Shown: in pieces, positions 19,561 through 29,191 of the stretch
Numbering within the stretch: position 1 is the stretch's first letter
Layout: every line of letters starts with the position of its first letter
NCBI RefSeq assembly: GCF_014636315.1
Contig: NZ_BMED01000002.1
Location: forward strand, 744,001-808,000
Length of the DNA stretch: 64,000 bases
Source: Parundibacterium terreum
GTDB taxonomy: Bacteria > Pseudomonadota > Gammaproteobacteria > Burkholderiales > Burkholderiaceae_D
Direction of reading: 5' to 3'
Translations under genes and position numbers: made by a program
The notes under the pieces: generated by a model
The model's input: the letters and a program-made list of their open reading frames with translations, nothing else
The model's database searches: none
What the model was told of the DNA's origin: nothing

Positions 19561-22500
19561 TCAGCGCCAAGTCACATGAAGCGGGCCTGCCATCCAGGGA
19601 AACTTAATCAGTGAAAAACTCCAGGGCAGCCTGTCCAGCAGCATGTCAAAGCTACCCTGTGGAATCTTGAGCCGCCAGGCCTCCTCCTGAAAATGCAGAT
19701 TCCCTTCGCGTCGCAAAAAGGTTTCTCGCAAGCCGGAAATGGAGGTATTGCCGATCGCACTCCAATGAGCAATTACGCCCGTCAGCATTTGCTCTATGGT
19801 GTCCCGCTCCTGTTGCGTCATTGCTATGCCGCGCACTATCGGCAAGCCGTCGGGTGCGCCGCATAGCAGCTTGTTCAGCATGAGCTGATACTCAGGTGTC
19901 GACTCTTCTCCGGTTACCGCGTATTGCAGCAAATGCACCGCTCGTTGCAAGGCTTCATCGCTGACAAAATGCCCGTCCTCGGTGATATTCAACAGATTAA
20001 ACAGGCGCTGCACATAAGGTGCGATGATGACCAGGCCGGCATTGCTGATATTGGAATCGCCGTGAGCAAGCACCGGCACATCTTCTTTTCGTGCGGGAAG
20101 CGGTCGTTTCATGGAAGGCTGCCGGGCGGATTTTCCTTCATCCAAAGGCTGAAGAAGTTGAGCCATCGCTTCATCTCTTGTGATAGAGGAAGCTGCCGCC
20201 CAGGCTGTGAAGGAGGCATTCCTCTCTGTGATTTTTTTCAACCAGCCGTCTGCGCCTGCATGCGGATGCAGTTCGGCGAGGCGGCTCACGAAATCGCGCA
20301 AAAAAACAGTGGGGCTTGCCGGAGGCCCATTCAACAAGGCAGCCTGGTAAATTGCCCGCCAGATATCTAGCCCCAATGTCAGCGGAGTGCCTGAAAATGC
20401 GATGGACAGGCTGCCCGCTACTTCGCGCAACATTGGTGCGAGCTGTGCCGCAAGCCGAGGCCGAATCAAGGCGAACAGCCGTGCCAGGGTAACTCCGGGC
20501 ACGATACGGGCCAGTCTGTCTATGGCCTGGGGGTGGGAGAGCGCACTTTTCAGCGCGCCTTGCAATTTTTGAGCTCTGTTCGCAATCAAGCGTTCGAGCA
20601 GCAAGCCTATGCTGGCCTCTTCCGTATTATTAAGCGTTACCTGCCGCATCAATAGAATGCTGATCAACGCCTCAGAAGCAACGGTTTCTCGTAAAGAATC
20701 TGAAATTTCTGTCTGAACAAAAATCTCGGCAGGCTCGTCGGCCTTGGGCGGCGGTGCCGGCAGCAAGCCATCCTTCTGCCGCTTGCGCCCACCTGGGCCG
20801 GCTTGGAATGCGCTAATACCGGCAAATAATGCAAGCTGCAATTCACTCTCTGAGCTAGTGCCTTGCAATGCAAAATCAAACAGGGTACCGATGACAGGCT
20901 GAGCGATCCTGGAGTCACGCCCGCTCTCAGTCCCGGGCGCGCCGGCTGCTGTCTGCATAGGTAATACATCGATGAATGCCTGCCAGAACCGCTCCTGTAC
21001 CTGCGCATCGTGGCGAGCAAGTTGAGCATGAATCAAAGACTGCCACTCCCCGGCGCTAAAGGATGCCGGTTCAGCTTCTGATATCTCGCTACCGGTAAAT
21101 ATCTGATCCGTCAACTCAGGATAACTGTCGCCCAGCTCTTTTATCAGCATCTGGCGTAAAGGCAAGGCTGTCGTGTCTTCCATGCGGCCATCGGCTTGTT
21201 CGCGCATGCATTGCTGCACCGCTGCCAGATACTGATTGCCGAACAGGGCTCGCTCCAACATCTGAATCAGAGGCAGGGCCGTGATTGAGGAGGTCGGACC
21301 CTGTAAGCTGGAGTCAGGGCCCCCAGGCTTTGCGGAATGAGCGGTACTTTGTACTTGAACTTGCAGCACTTCACGCCACGCCAGCGCCGATTGCGCAAAC
21401 TGATCCTGACTCATATCTTGAGAGCCCGGTGAGTGCAAAAATTGCAACAGGCTCTGCATCCAAAGTGCAGAGTCATGCTGCAAAGGAAGGGAGTCTTCCA
21501 TGGCTTGCGTGAAGGCGAAGCGCAAGACGCGTCCTTGAAATTCGCTGAGCGCGAGAGGCGCAGCGAGCATTGCATTGCACTGCGCGTCATGCTGCAATAT
21601 GGGCGCTACCAACTGATACACAGGTGCAGACAAGGCATTCAGCAGCTCCTTGAGCATGCCGACATCGGTGTTCGCGATCAGCCGTTCTCTCAAATCGGCG
21701 CGCCGCAAATAATGCCGCGCAGCTTGCGCCAGCAAATCTGCATGACAGTCTATGATTTCCGGCCAGATAGCATGCAGCAGGTTAAAATCGGCTTTCAGCA
21801 TCGCATTCGCCAGGCGCTGCGGCAAGCTCTGCTGCACTTGCTCGGGCAATGTCGATTCCTGCGTGGGCACAGGTGCCCCGGCAGGCGCTTTTACGGGCGA
21901 GGCATCAAGACCTCTCCACTGGACCCGGGCAAAGATCGAATCCAGTTCAGTGACGAAGCTGGCTTGCCCCGGGATAGACAAGCATTCATCCAGCTCTGTC
22001 CATGCGACGGCAGTTACGCCAAAGTTCTGGTCGGTGATATGACTAAATTCTTTCAACAATCCTTGAGGTAAATATTTCCTCAGCTGACTCAATATCTGAG
22101 CGAGGAAATAGGAGGGCCCGATCCTCCCCCGATATCTATTTTCATACGCTCTTAAAGCAGATCCGGCATTGCCATCGGCAAGATGCAATGATATCCACTG
22201 CACCAGCCAGACTCGAAAGCGCGTATCTGTTAAGAGTGCGGCCAGCTTTGTCTGCGCGAGCTGGCTTTCCAATAAAACGTAGAATTCGCTGTCCAAGGTG
22301 TGGCCCGCCGGAGGCTTCCCACTATCGGCCGTCGCGCTGTGCATATCGGCGGCAAATGGCGTCGCAAGTGCGGAGACGCCGGCATTACGCTCCAGCCTCT
22401 CAGGCAACTGGGAATCACCATCGCTGGCCAAGAGAATCTGCTCAAGGTCAATCGTCTCCTCGGATGCAAGCTGCTGAAGCAGGCGCCTAAAAAACACATG

Positions 22501-25500
22501 AGCAGAAATGGCCAGTAAGGCCTTTTCCTCAATCGCCACAAGCAATATTGAAATTGTCTCAGGCGCTTGCTGAAATTGGATCCATGTGCGTACCAGCAGA
22601 TGCAGTTGCGCCGAATTCAGCGCGTGCAACTGCACATCAAGGCGCAGGCTTTGTGCGACAAAATCTTTTAGCTTATCCTGGGACTGTAAAGCAGCCTCCA
22701 GTGCCTTGTCCAAGGTGTTCGCCAAAGTTTCATACGCCTGAATTTCGGAAGATTCGGCAGGACCAGCAAGCTCAGGAGATTCTCCTTCCCGCAAATCTTC
22801 GTTGCCTGCATACTCACGCTGACCGTTTTCCTTCAGAGGAATATCCCTATAAGCCGGCTGCTGCTGCGCTTGCAGCGCCAATGCCTCCATATCGAGCACG
22901 CCATCGAAATGCAGGCTTTGCAGCACCAGTTTCATGAAAAGCACGGGATCGCCTGCCTGCCCGCATTGCGAGTCGATCACATCCAGCATCAGGCTGCAAT
23001 CTTGATTGGCATGCAGCGGATCGTGCATGAGCCACCAATTCAGCCACTGCCGTAGGTCGCCCAGCGTCATCGGCAGTTCCAGCAAATTAATGCGCTGTTG
23101 CTGCCAATCGCGGAAGTTTGCCAGCGAAGGATCGATCAGCGACCCGGAATTTTGTGCCAGATACTCTGGGCTGGCAGGCGCTGCGGAACCTGTGCTCGCC
23201 GCGGCAGCGTGGCTTATCGCTTCGCCGCTTTCCGAAGAAAAAACCGGCGTGTCGCTTTTTCTGATTTCCCCTGATTGCAGAACGCGGTCGTTCAATACTT
23301 GCAGCACGGCGGCCAGCTGTCTTTCCACTCTGACTTCATCCGTCATCGCCCATATGTGTTTTCCAGCCGCGAAGCGCCCCCCAAGCTTCTGAATTACTAA
23401 CTTCATCAGCCCATCCGGGGTAACTGACGCGATATCGGTATTGAGTAAACACTCCAGTGCAGACTCCATGATGTCAGCCGTGATCACCGGTATGGACGCA
23501 GCACCGATTGCAAACGAAGCTGATGGATCGCCGGTTTTTTCCTTGCCATAAGCTGGCCCCTGAGCGGACAGAAGTGCAGGCAATTTTTTTTGCAGCTGCA
23601 CCAGCAGAGCGGCAATCTGGGGCTGCAGCAGAGAGGCGAGGTCAAGCTGCTGTTCAAAATTCAATTGCTTCACCAGGTGATCGATTGTGCTGCGGCGCAT
23701 ATCACCGGAAAGCTGCTGCCAGATATCCCGAAATTGCTGACGTTGCGAAGTTAAGACCCGGTGCCATATGCGAGCCAGCTGCGCCGCATCTCCTTGACGA
23801 AGCATCGCCTCCAGATCGGTGCCTGCGACGCCGTGCGCAATTGCTTTTCCTGCGGCATTGATCAGATGGTCCTGCTGGGCCTGGGTATTTTCCGCGTTTT
23901 CTTTTTCTGGCGCGCTGGCCGTAAGCGCTTCCGCCTTGCTCTTGCTACCCATCTCGTTCAAGAGATCTTGCCCGTTACCCTGGACAGAATGGGAGGTGGC
24001 AGTATCCGTGGGCAGAAAGGCCTTATCCCCCGTGCCGGCTTGCCGGTTATCCGCTGAAATCGTGATGTCGTCCATGTGAGCACCGGCATCAAACAGCGCC
24101 AGTATCTGGGATGCCTTATCCGGTGCTGCGTGTAATACACGCGCCCATACATGGTCCAATACACGCTGCGGCGCCAGTTGCCCGGGCGCCACGGCGAACC
24201 ACTCGGGCAGCACCGGCTTTAGCAATGCATATAAATAATCTCGGGATACAAGGCCGGCCAGGCGCTCCATCACCCAGGCGCTCTCTACCTGTATCGCCGA
24301 CAGGATATCAAACAGCACATCATCGTCAAACTGCGCCAGCCATGTTCTCCATAGCTGCGGATGTTCGGCATGCAAATGTTGCGGCGCCTGGACAAGCAGG
24401 CGGTGCCAAAACGGCAACAGCAGGGAGAAGTCGCCCGCATCGAGGCCGCGTTTGATGATGGCGATTTCTGGCCGCGTAAATACTGCATCAGGGGCGATGA
24501 AATCAGCCCCGCCGTTGTTGTTGCCGTTGCCGACAGCGGCTTGGGCTATGGGCGGCAGGTCGCCGCTATTGCGCCTTTGTTCCGGATTTTGCCGGCCAGG
24601 ATATGCTGCAGCCTGATCAAGCCCGCTTTGTCGGACAGGTTGATGCGCCAATTTACTCACATCCTGTCTGATCAACAAAATTTGTTGCATCAAAGCTGGG
24701 CTGTGCCCGCCGTTTTCCAGCAGCTTTTCATACGAGAGCAGCAGGCTTTCCTGAGTCTGCCCCTGGGCCTGCCCCAACGCCTGCGCCCAGCTTTGCATCA
24801 ATTCTATTACGCTGATTGCCGCCCGTTTGCTTTTCAGCAGCAGCCAGCGCCAGAACATCTCTGCCCTCATTTCAGTCTTCATTTCAACGCCGTGCTGGCA
24901 AAGCAATTCCAGAGAGATCCACTCCAAAGCGGATGCGCGCTCCTGTTCCGGCCAAGAGTGAAATAGTACGCGCGCAATACCGGACAGTTCGGCAGAATCG
25001 AACTGCCGCACCAAGCGGATGAGCATCTGCGGCTCCCGGATGACTGTCTGAAGCACGTCCGCTGCCTGTGAACTTTCAAGCAGCTGTTGCAGCAAATGCC
25101 TATGTGCAAGGCGAGGATCGGCGGAAACAGCCCAGGCGAGACTGCCAGTCCGCAGAAAGTTCAGGAAATGCTCGCCTTGCGCATGTTCGCGCTCCTCTAC
25201 CAGGCTGGTCACTGTCGCATCCTCCAGAGACAGGCTCAGCGCTGCCGATAATTTCGCAAACAAGCGGCGTACCAGCTCGGTCTGCGAGTCACACTGCGAC
25301 TCATGCTGCGACTCATGCTGCGACTCAAGCTGCGATACCGTGCCCAAATCGATCTCCAGCCTGTCGATGCGCCTCAGCTGATTTTTTCTATCATGTTGTT
25401 CTATGGTTTCTTCTATCACGGGCAGTAATGCAGTTTTAATCCAATCCGCCAGGCTCAGTCCATCCATCGTCGTTCCTGCGAACGAAAAATCAAAAGTCAA

Positions 25501-25527
25501 GCCGTGGATAAGATTAAGAGGGCGCAT
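19561..25527 (-). CDS. Contractile injection system tape measure protein (Afp14/CIS_TMP-like)
   Basis: 1988 aa, the largest gene in the window. The N-terminus (HGLTFDFSF... RRIDRLEIDLG, 1-57) and C-terminus (LPWSFSLIKFPWM, ~1972-1984) match the conserved ends of the CIS tape-measure family; the middle is long, helical and variable. Such proteins fill the tube lumen and set tail length. An ESQ-type four-residue tandem repeat at residues ~66-82 comes from a 12-bp DNA repeat. ATG at 25527 lies 2 nt after the preceding stop. Cysteines are few and no membrane segments are evident. Confidence 0.88.
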   Translation of the reverse strand: MRPLNLIHGLTFDFSFAGTTMDGLSLADWIKTALLPVIEETIEQHDRKNQLRRIDRLEIDLGTVSQLESQHESQHESQCDSQTELVRRLFAKLSAALSLSLEDATVTSLVEEREHAQGEHFLNFLRTGSLAWAVSADPRLAHRHLLQQLLESSQAADVLQTVIREPQMLIRLVRQFDSAELSGIARVLFHSWPEQERASALEWISLELLCQHGVEMKTEMRAEMFWRWLLLKSKRAAISVIELMQSWAQALGQAQGQTQESLLLSYEKLLENGGHSPALMQQILLIRQDVSKLAHQPVRQSGLDQAAAYPGRQNPEQRRNSGDLPPIAQAAVGNGNNNGGADFIAPDAVFTRPEIAIIKRGLDAGDFSLLLPFWHRLLVQAPQHLHAEHPQLWRTWLAQFDDDVLFDILSAIQVESAWVMERLAGLVSRDYLYALLKPVLPEWFAVAPGQLAPQRVLDHVWARVLHAAPDKASQILALFDAGAHMDDITISADNRQAGTGDKAFLPTDTATSHSVQGNGQDLLNEMGSKSKAEALTASAPEKENAENTQAQQDHLINAAGKAIAHGVAGTDLEAMLRQGDAAQLARIWHRVLTSQRQQFRDIWQQLSGDMRRSTIDHLVKQLNFEQQLDLASLLQPQIAALLVQLQKKLPALLSAQGPAYGKEKTGDPSASFAIGAASIPVITADIMESALECLLNTDIASVTPDGLMKLVIQKLGGRFAAGKHIWAMTDEVRVERQLAAVLQVLNDRVLQSGEIRKSDTPVFSSESGEAISHAAAASTGSAAPASPEYLAQNSGSLIDPSLANFRDWQQQRINLLELPMTLGDLRQWLNWWLMHDPLHANQDCSLMLDVIDSQCGQAGDPVLFMKLVLQSLHFDGVLDMEALALQAQQQPAYRDIPLKENGQREYAGNEDLREGESPELAGPAESSEIQAYETLANTLDKALEAALQSQDKLKDFVAQSLRLDVQLHALNSAQLHLLVRTWIQFQQAPETISILLVAIEEKALLAISAHVFFRRLLQQLASEETIDLEQILLASDGDSQLPERLERNAGVSALATPFAADMHSATADSGKPPAGHTLDSEFYVLLESQLAQTKLAALLTDTRFRVWLVQWISLHLADGNAGSALRAYENRYRGRIGPSYFLAQILSQLRKYLPQGLLKEFSHITDQNFGVTAVAWTELDECLSIPGQASFVTELDSIFARVQWRGLDASPVKAPAGAPVPTQESTLPEQVQQSLPQRLANAMLKADFNLLHAIWPEIIDCHADLLAQAARHYLRRADLRERLIANTDVGMLKELLNALSAPVYQLVAPILQHDAQCNAMLAAPLALSEFQGRVLRFAFTQAMEDSLPLQHDSALWMQSLLQFLHSPGSQDMSQDQFAQSALAWREVLQVQVQSTAHSAKPGGPDSSLQGPTSSITALPLIQMLERALFGNQYLAAVQQCMREQADGRMEDTTALPLRQMLIKELGDSYPELTDQIFTGSEISEAEPASFSAGEWQSLIHAQLARHDAQVQERFWQAFIDVLPMQTAAGAPGTESGRDSRIAQPVIGTLFDFALQGTSSESELQLALFAGISAFQAGPGGRKRQKDGLLPAPPPKADEPAEIFVQTEISDSLRETVASEALISILLMRQVTLNNTEEASIGLLLERLIANRAQKLQGALKSALSHPQAIDRLARIVPGVTLARLFALIRPRLAAQLAPMLREVAGSLSIAFSGTPLTLGLDIWRAIYQAALLNGPPASPTVFLRDFVSRLAELHPHAGADGWLKKITERNASFTAWAAASSITRDEAMAQLLQPLDEGKSARQPSMKRPLPARKEDVPVLAHGDSNISNAGLVIIAPYVQRLFNLLNITEDGHFVSDEALQRAVHLLQYAVTGEESTPEYQLMLNKLLCGAPDGLPIVRGIAMTQQERDTIEQMLTGVIAHWSAIGNTSISGLRETFLRREGNLHFQEEAWRLKIPQGSFDMLLDRLPWSFSLIKFPWMAGPLHVTWR
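25282..25335. repeat. 12-bp tandem repeat inside the tape-measure gene
   Basis: About four copies of ctgcgactcatg (first copy degenerate) encode ESQH-type repeats near the N-terminus of the tape measure. Frame is preserved with any copy number. Confidence 0.8.
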
Positions 25528-25529
25528 GC

Positions 25530-28040
25530 TTATAACCAGTACCGGTGACTATGCTGCTGCGAAGATTTTCTGAGAAATTCGATAAGCTGGTCGGCTGCGA
25601 TATCTGTCTGCTCTGCAGCTTCCCCCGCCCCCACGCTTGGTCCGCTTAAGCCGCTTAACAACTCCAGCCAATTCCGGTATCGCAACTCAAACTGCGCCAG
25701 CAACGCAAAATCCAGCCAATAAAATTCGGGCAGGACATGCGCCGGCAAATTTTGCACAATCAACAACTCCATCCATGCGCGGCAACCCGGATCGGTAAAC
25801 CTCGCGGTGAAAACAGGTAAGATCACGCTGATACGATGGGCATAAAAATCTTCTGAAATCGTTCGCGACACCTTGTTGCCGCGTGGGCGCAACAACACAT
25901 GCTCCAGCAGGTGAAAGCCTTCGCAAGTTTGGCTCAGGGCGATGAGTTTATTTTGCAATTGCTGGGCTGCACCAGCCAATTCATCCGTGGGCAAAAGCAT
26001 GATAGGCCAACAGTGTTCATCGTCGACATTCAGGCACAGCCAGCCTTGTTTTTCCCCAACCGGCAGCACGCGATAATTTTCTCGATGTATGCCTGCCAGC
26101 ATCAGTGACGGGCAAACCACGCCGTGCGGCACATCCGTCATCGCGCCCGGCACTGCAACGCTCCTGACAAGCGCCATGGTCTGTTCGTAGCGCACCTCTT
26201 GCGGATAGTCGGCTAGCTGCTCCAGCCTTTTTTTATAGCGTGCATTACTGATAAACTCCAATTTTCCTTCGCCGAGGCCGGCGATCAGCGAGCGTCCAAC
26301 CGCGCCCTCGCTCGCACCGGACAGGAGTTGAACGCGATGCTGGATGGCTGCATAGTTATCTCCTGTCCAGTATGCTGCCTGCACATTCATCGCATTTCCG
26401 CGGTCGGCGCTTAATTGGCAAAGATGGTGCAGTAGGCGAATCTTGCAGCGGATAAGATGCTTATCTACATCTTCAGTGTGATAAACGTCATAGCGCCGCA
26501 TCCTGTCCGCAGGGAACACTTCGCCATACATCGCCAACAGACTGTCCAGCACGCGGTTGCGCCTGTCGGTAAATGTATCTTGCTCATGCAGCACCGCATC
26601 CACTTCTCCGGGTGTGGCATTTTCCTGATAAAGGATCTCCAGGTTGGGTACTTCGCTATCCCGCAGGAACTGCGCGAAATAGGTTTTGTCGAGCGTGTCG
26701 CTGATCGAGTAAAGCTCTTTAAGTCCCTGCAGCGAGGCCAGATAATTCGCCATCATCTGCTCGAAAGGATATAGATAGGCCTTCAGTTGGCGCGCGCGCG
26801 CATGGACCTCCGGCGGGTCGGATTTCGGCACGCCGTAATGGTTAATGCCATAAATGTCAGGTGTATGCTCGCCTATCGACGAGTATTCGCCAAGCGTACG
26901 ATACTGGCCTTGCGGCAGCTTGATCAGCCGTTCCAGGTTGCCCTCGTTATTGCGGAAGGCATCATGTTCGAATTCCAGCTTTCTGAGATATAAGGCAACC
27001 TGCTCGCGAAACTGTACCGTATGCCTGTTGGGCATTTGCGGGTCTTCATCCTGTGCGCCGACGGGCAGTTGTCCGGCACTCTTGCCGTGCATCAGGCGCA
27101 GAGATTGCGTTGCCGCCGGTGTAGAAGGAAAAGCCAGGACGGGGCACACATCGCCCGATTGTGCCAGGCGGATCTGCTCAATCGCATTGCCTTGGGTGTC
27201 GATCAGAAAGAGCTTTTTAACCTGCTTGACGCCCCGGATGTGGCGCACCAGAGTGATCAACCTGATGGAATCGATTTCATAGTTCGATTGCGCAAAATGG
27301 TTGTCCTTGATGTAGCCATGGTAGGTCAACGGACCTTCCAGCATGGATTCCCAGCTCATGCCTTGCGCCAGTGCTTCTTCAAAACGGGTAACCTGGCCGC
27401 CCGATGAAATCAACTTGGCGCAACGGAAATAGATATCTGCATAAATTTCGGCGGCGGGGCGGCTGTCGTCAATCTCTATATCGCCGCCCAGCGTATATGG
27501 CTCGGAGCGGACCACATACACCTGATCGACATCGCGGCACAAATTGCGGTGCTCGGACAACAAGGAAATCACTTTTTTCCTCAGTTCTTCGTCAGATAGC
27601 TCGCCGGCATGAAACAAGGATCGGCGCGGTTTTATATACACGGAGAATAGGCCGTTCGCCATGCCTTTACGCTGGGAAGAGTTGATCCACACATCGTCAA
27701 CCGACGCCAGCTTGTCGTAAATCAGCTTGCAAAAATCGATATCCGTGACCGGCTGGTTGGGAAAGATGTCTTGCGGCGGAAACAGCGCCTGCTGGCGAAA
27801 TGCTATGTCCCCTTCCGGGCCTGCAAGGAAATCGGCAACGTCAAAATCGGTACGGTAAACCAGGTCTGTCAGGCCATAGCAGAGCAGCTCCAACAATGTG
27901 ACACCGGGATCATGCAGGTTGTAATCGGTCCATTGACCGCGCGACAAGGCCTGCAGCAAATCAATGCCCTTGCGCCGCAGGCCGTCAAAATCGAGGCCGT
28001 CGGGATCGCTTTGCAGGCGCTTGATATGGTCTTCAGTCAT
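25530..28040 (-). CDS. eCIS baseplate wedge protein (Afp12-like)
   Basis: 836 aa from the ATG at 28040 (a GTG one codon earlier is also possible). The N-terminus has the W-T-D-Y-N-L-H-D-P-G-V-T-L-L-E-L motif (near residue 38) shared by the gp6-type baseplate proteins of contractile systems. The rest lacks an obvious Baseplate_J core and resembles the second, Afp12-like wedge component. It lies between a small duplicated-module protein (overlapping by a few bases) and the tape measure, the standard Afp12-Afp14 order, but with no Afp13 fibre gene between them. Confidence 0.8.
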   Translation of the reverse strand: MTEDHIKRLQSDPDGLDFDGLRRKGIDLLQALSRGQWTDYNLHDPGVTLLELLCYGLTDLVYRTDFDVADFLAGPEGDIAFRQQALFPPQDIFPNQPVTDIDFCKLIYDKLASVDDVWINSSQRKGMANGLFSVYIKPRRSLFHAGELSDEELRKKVISLLSEHRNLCRDVDQVYVVRSEPYTLGGDIEIDDSRPAAEIYADIYFRCAKLISSGGQVTRFEEALAQGMSWESMLEGPLTYHGYIKDNHFAQSNYEIDSIRLITLVRHIRGVKQVKKLFLIDTQGNAIEQIRLAQSGDVCPVLAFPSTPAATQSLRLMHGKSAGQLPVGAQDEDPQMPNRHTVQFREQVALYLRKLEFEHDAFRNNEGNLERLIKLPQGQYRTLGEYSSIGEHTPDIYGINHYGVPKSDPPEVHARARQLKAYLYPFEQMMANYLASLQGLKELYSISDTLDKTYFAQFLRDSEVPNLEILYQENATPGEVDAVLHEQDTFTDRRNRVLDSLLAMYGEVFPADRMRRYDVYHTEDVDKHLIRCKIRLLHHLCQLSADRGNAMNVQAAYWTGDNYAAIQHRVQLLSGASEGAVGRSLIAGLGEGKLEFISNARYKKRLEQLADYPQEVRYEQTMALVRSVAVPGAMTDVPHGVVCPSLMLAGIHRENYRVLPVGEKQGWLCLNVDDEHCWPIMLLPTDELAGAAQQLQNKLIALSQTCEGFHLLEHVLLRPRGNKVSRTISEDFYAHRISVILPVFTARFTDPGCRAWMELLIVQNLPAHVLPEFYWLDFALLAQFELRYRNWLELLSGLSGPSVGAGEAAEQTDIAADQLIEFLRKSSQQHSHRYWL

Positions 28041-28368
28041 CACTCAAGCTCACCTCGGCCGATTGCCGGGACTGCTGCTGGGCAGCCCGCATCTGCTGAT
28101 GCATGCTTTGCAATAGGCGATGGACGCGATTGAAAGGCATCTCGCCCAGCGCTTCGAGGATCAGGCGGACCTGCGCAGAACTCAATACAAACGTCGCCGC
28201 CGACTCTTCAGTGCTATCCGCAGCGAATTCCGCACGCGCCTGCTGATTCAGGTAGCCGATCAGCTCAAACACTTGCTTGAATGGCCGCTCGGCCAGCCCC
28301 TCCAGGATAAGATTTCCCTGCGCCAGCGTAAGCTCGAGGCTTACGTATTTGGTCGTCAATTCAGACAT
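28033..28368 (-). CDS. Small eCIS protein with a duplicated helical module (111 aa)
   Basis: Family not named. Two ~35-residue repeats are visible: LTLAQGNLILEGLAERPFKQ at about 10-29 and LSSAQVRLILEALGEMPFNR at about 61-80, each followed by a V-x2-L-(I/L) helix ending in a QQ-rich segment. Start ATG at 28368 is preceded by AAGGAG with 8-nt spacing; a longer upstream start has no such site. It overlaps the next gene's start region. Small all-helical proteins of this kind could be assembly chaperones or inter-subunit linkers; no function can be assigned. Confidence 0.75.
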   Translation of the reverse strand: MSELTTKYVSLELTLAQGNLILEGLAERPFKQVFELIGYLNQQARAEFAADSTEESAATFVLSSAQVRLILEALGEMPFNRVHRLLQSMHQQMRAAQQQSRQSAEVSLSDD

Positions 28369-28372
28369 GCGG

Positions 28373-29191
28373 TCAGCTCCTTGCCTTGCCTTTTCCATCG
28401 TACTGCGGGGTAGGCTGACGCAAGGGCTTCTGGTCGCTTTCCAGCATCAGGGTATCCTGCCACAGCTGCGTCATGTGATACTTGATCCAGACATCGTCGC
28501 CGTAGGTGCAACCGACCCGCATTTGTAACTTGAACTCAAACGATTTGTCTTCGCCTCCGCCGACCCAGCGCAGCTCAATGCGGCTGCATTTATTTCCAAA
28601 ATGGGTCTGATGGTAGGTGATATGCCCGTTCGTGTTAAACGCATTCAACGCAAAGGCGTGCATCAGCGCGTAGCGGCCTTCGCTGTCTTTTGCGCCTGCG
28701 CCGGCCATTACTTCCCAGGCCTGGCAGCCTGTCATGTAGTCGGTGATGTCATACCAATTGCCGTCGGCGGGAACGGCCAGTTCACCGCTGCGGCCAACAC
28801 GCGCATGCGAGGAAATTGTTCCGGCCACATCAAGTTCATGCTGAGGATTATTTTGCAGTATGCCGACAGTGGCGCGCTGGATTCCGTCGGCATCGACACT
28901 GCTGGAGAGCGTCAGCAGCGAATGGCTTTTCGCATCCTGAAAGTTCAGGCTGTTGGTCGCCTTGTCCAAGCCCAGGGACCACAGGGCATTACCAATATTA
29001 ATGTCTTTGTAAAAGCTGAACAGCTTCCCATCCCGCAATTGCGCAATTTTGAAACCAGCCTCGGGAGATTTTTCAAATCCCTCATCGAGCATGTTCAGCA
29101 TTGACTCAATCAGCTCGGAGAAATCTTCCTGTGTAGGCATTTTTCCTTGCTCAAACTGTTCTTTGAGCATAGCCCTGGTTCTTCTTGTCAT
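28373..29191 (-). CDS. Conserved eCIS baseplate-associated protein, possible short fibre/adhesin (272 aa)
   Basis: Begins with a helical segment (MTRRTRAMLKEQFEQGKMPT; PTQEDFSELIESMLNMLDEGFEK, ~19-41), then beta-rich sequence (LDVAGTISSHARVGRSGELAVPADGNW broken across ~123-150) that resembles repeat stems in phage tail fibres. The C-terminal half (CQAWEVMAGAG, GRYALMHAFAL) looks globular. It follows the gp6-like baseplate gene with a 4-nt ATGA overlap. Since no long Afp13-type fibre is present, this is the best candidate for a receptor-binding or fibre-like protein, but the call is positional and weak. Confidence 0.6.
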   Translation of the reverse strand: MTRRTRAMLKEQFEQGKMPTQEDFSELIESMLNMLDEGFEKSPEAGFKIAQLRDGKLFSFYKDINIGNALWSLGLDKATNSLNFQDAKSHSLLTLSSSVDADGIQRATVGILQNNPQHELDVAGTISSHARVGRSGELAVPADGNWYDITDYMTGCQAWEVMAGAGAKDSEGRYALMHAFALNAFNTNGHITYHQTHFGNKCSRIELRWVGGGEDKSFEFKLQMRVGCTYGDDVWIKYHMTQLWQDTLMLESDQKPLRQPTPQYDGKGKARS

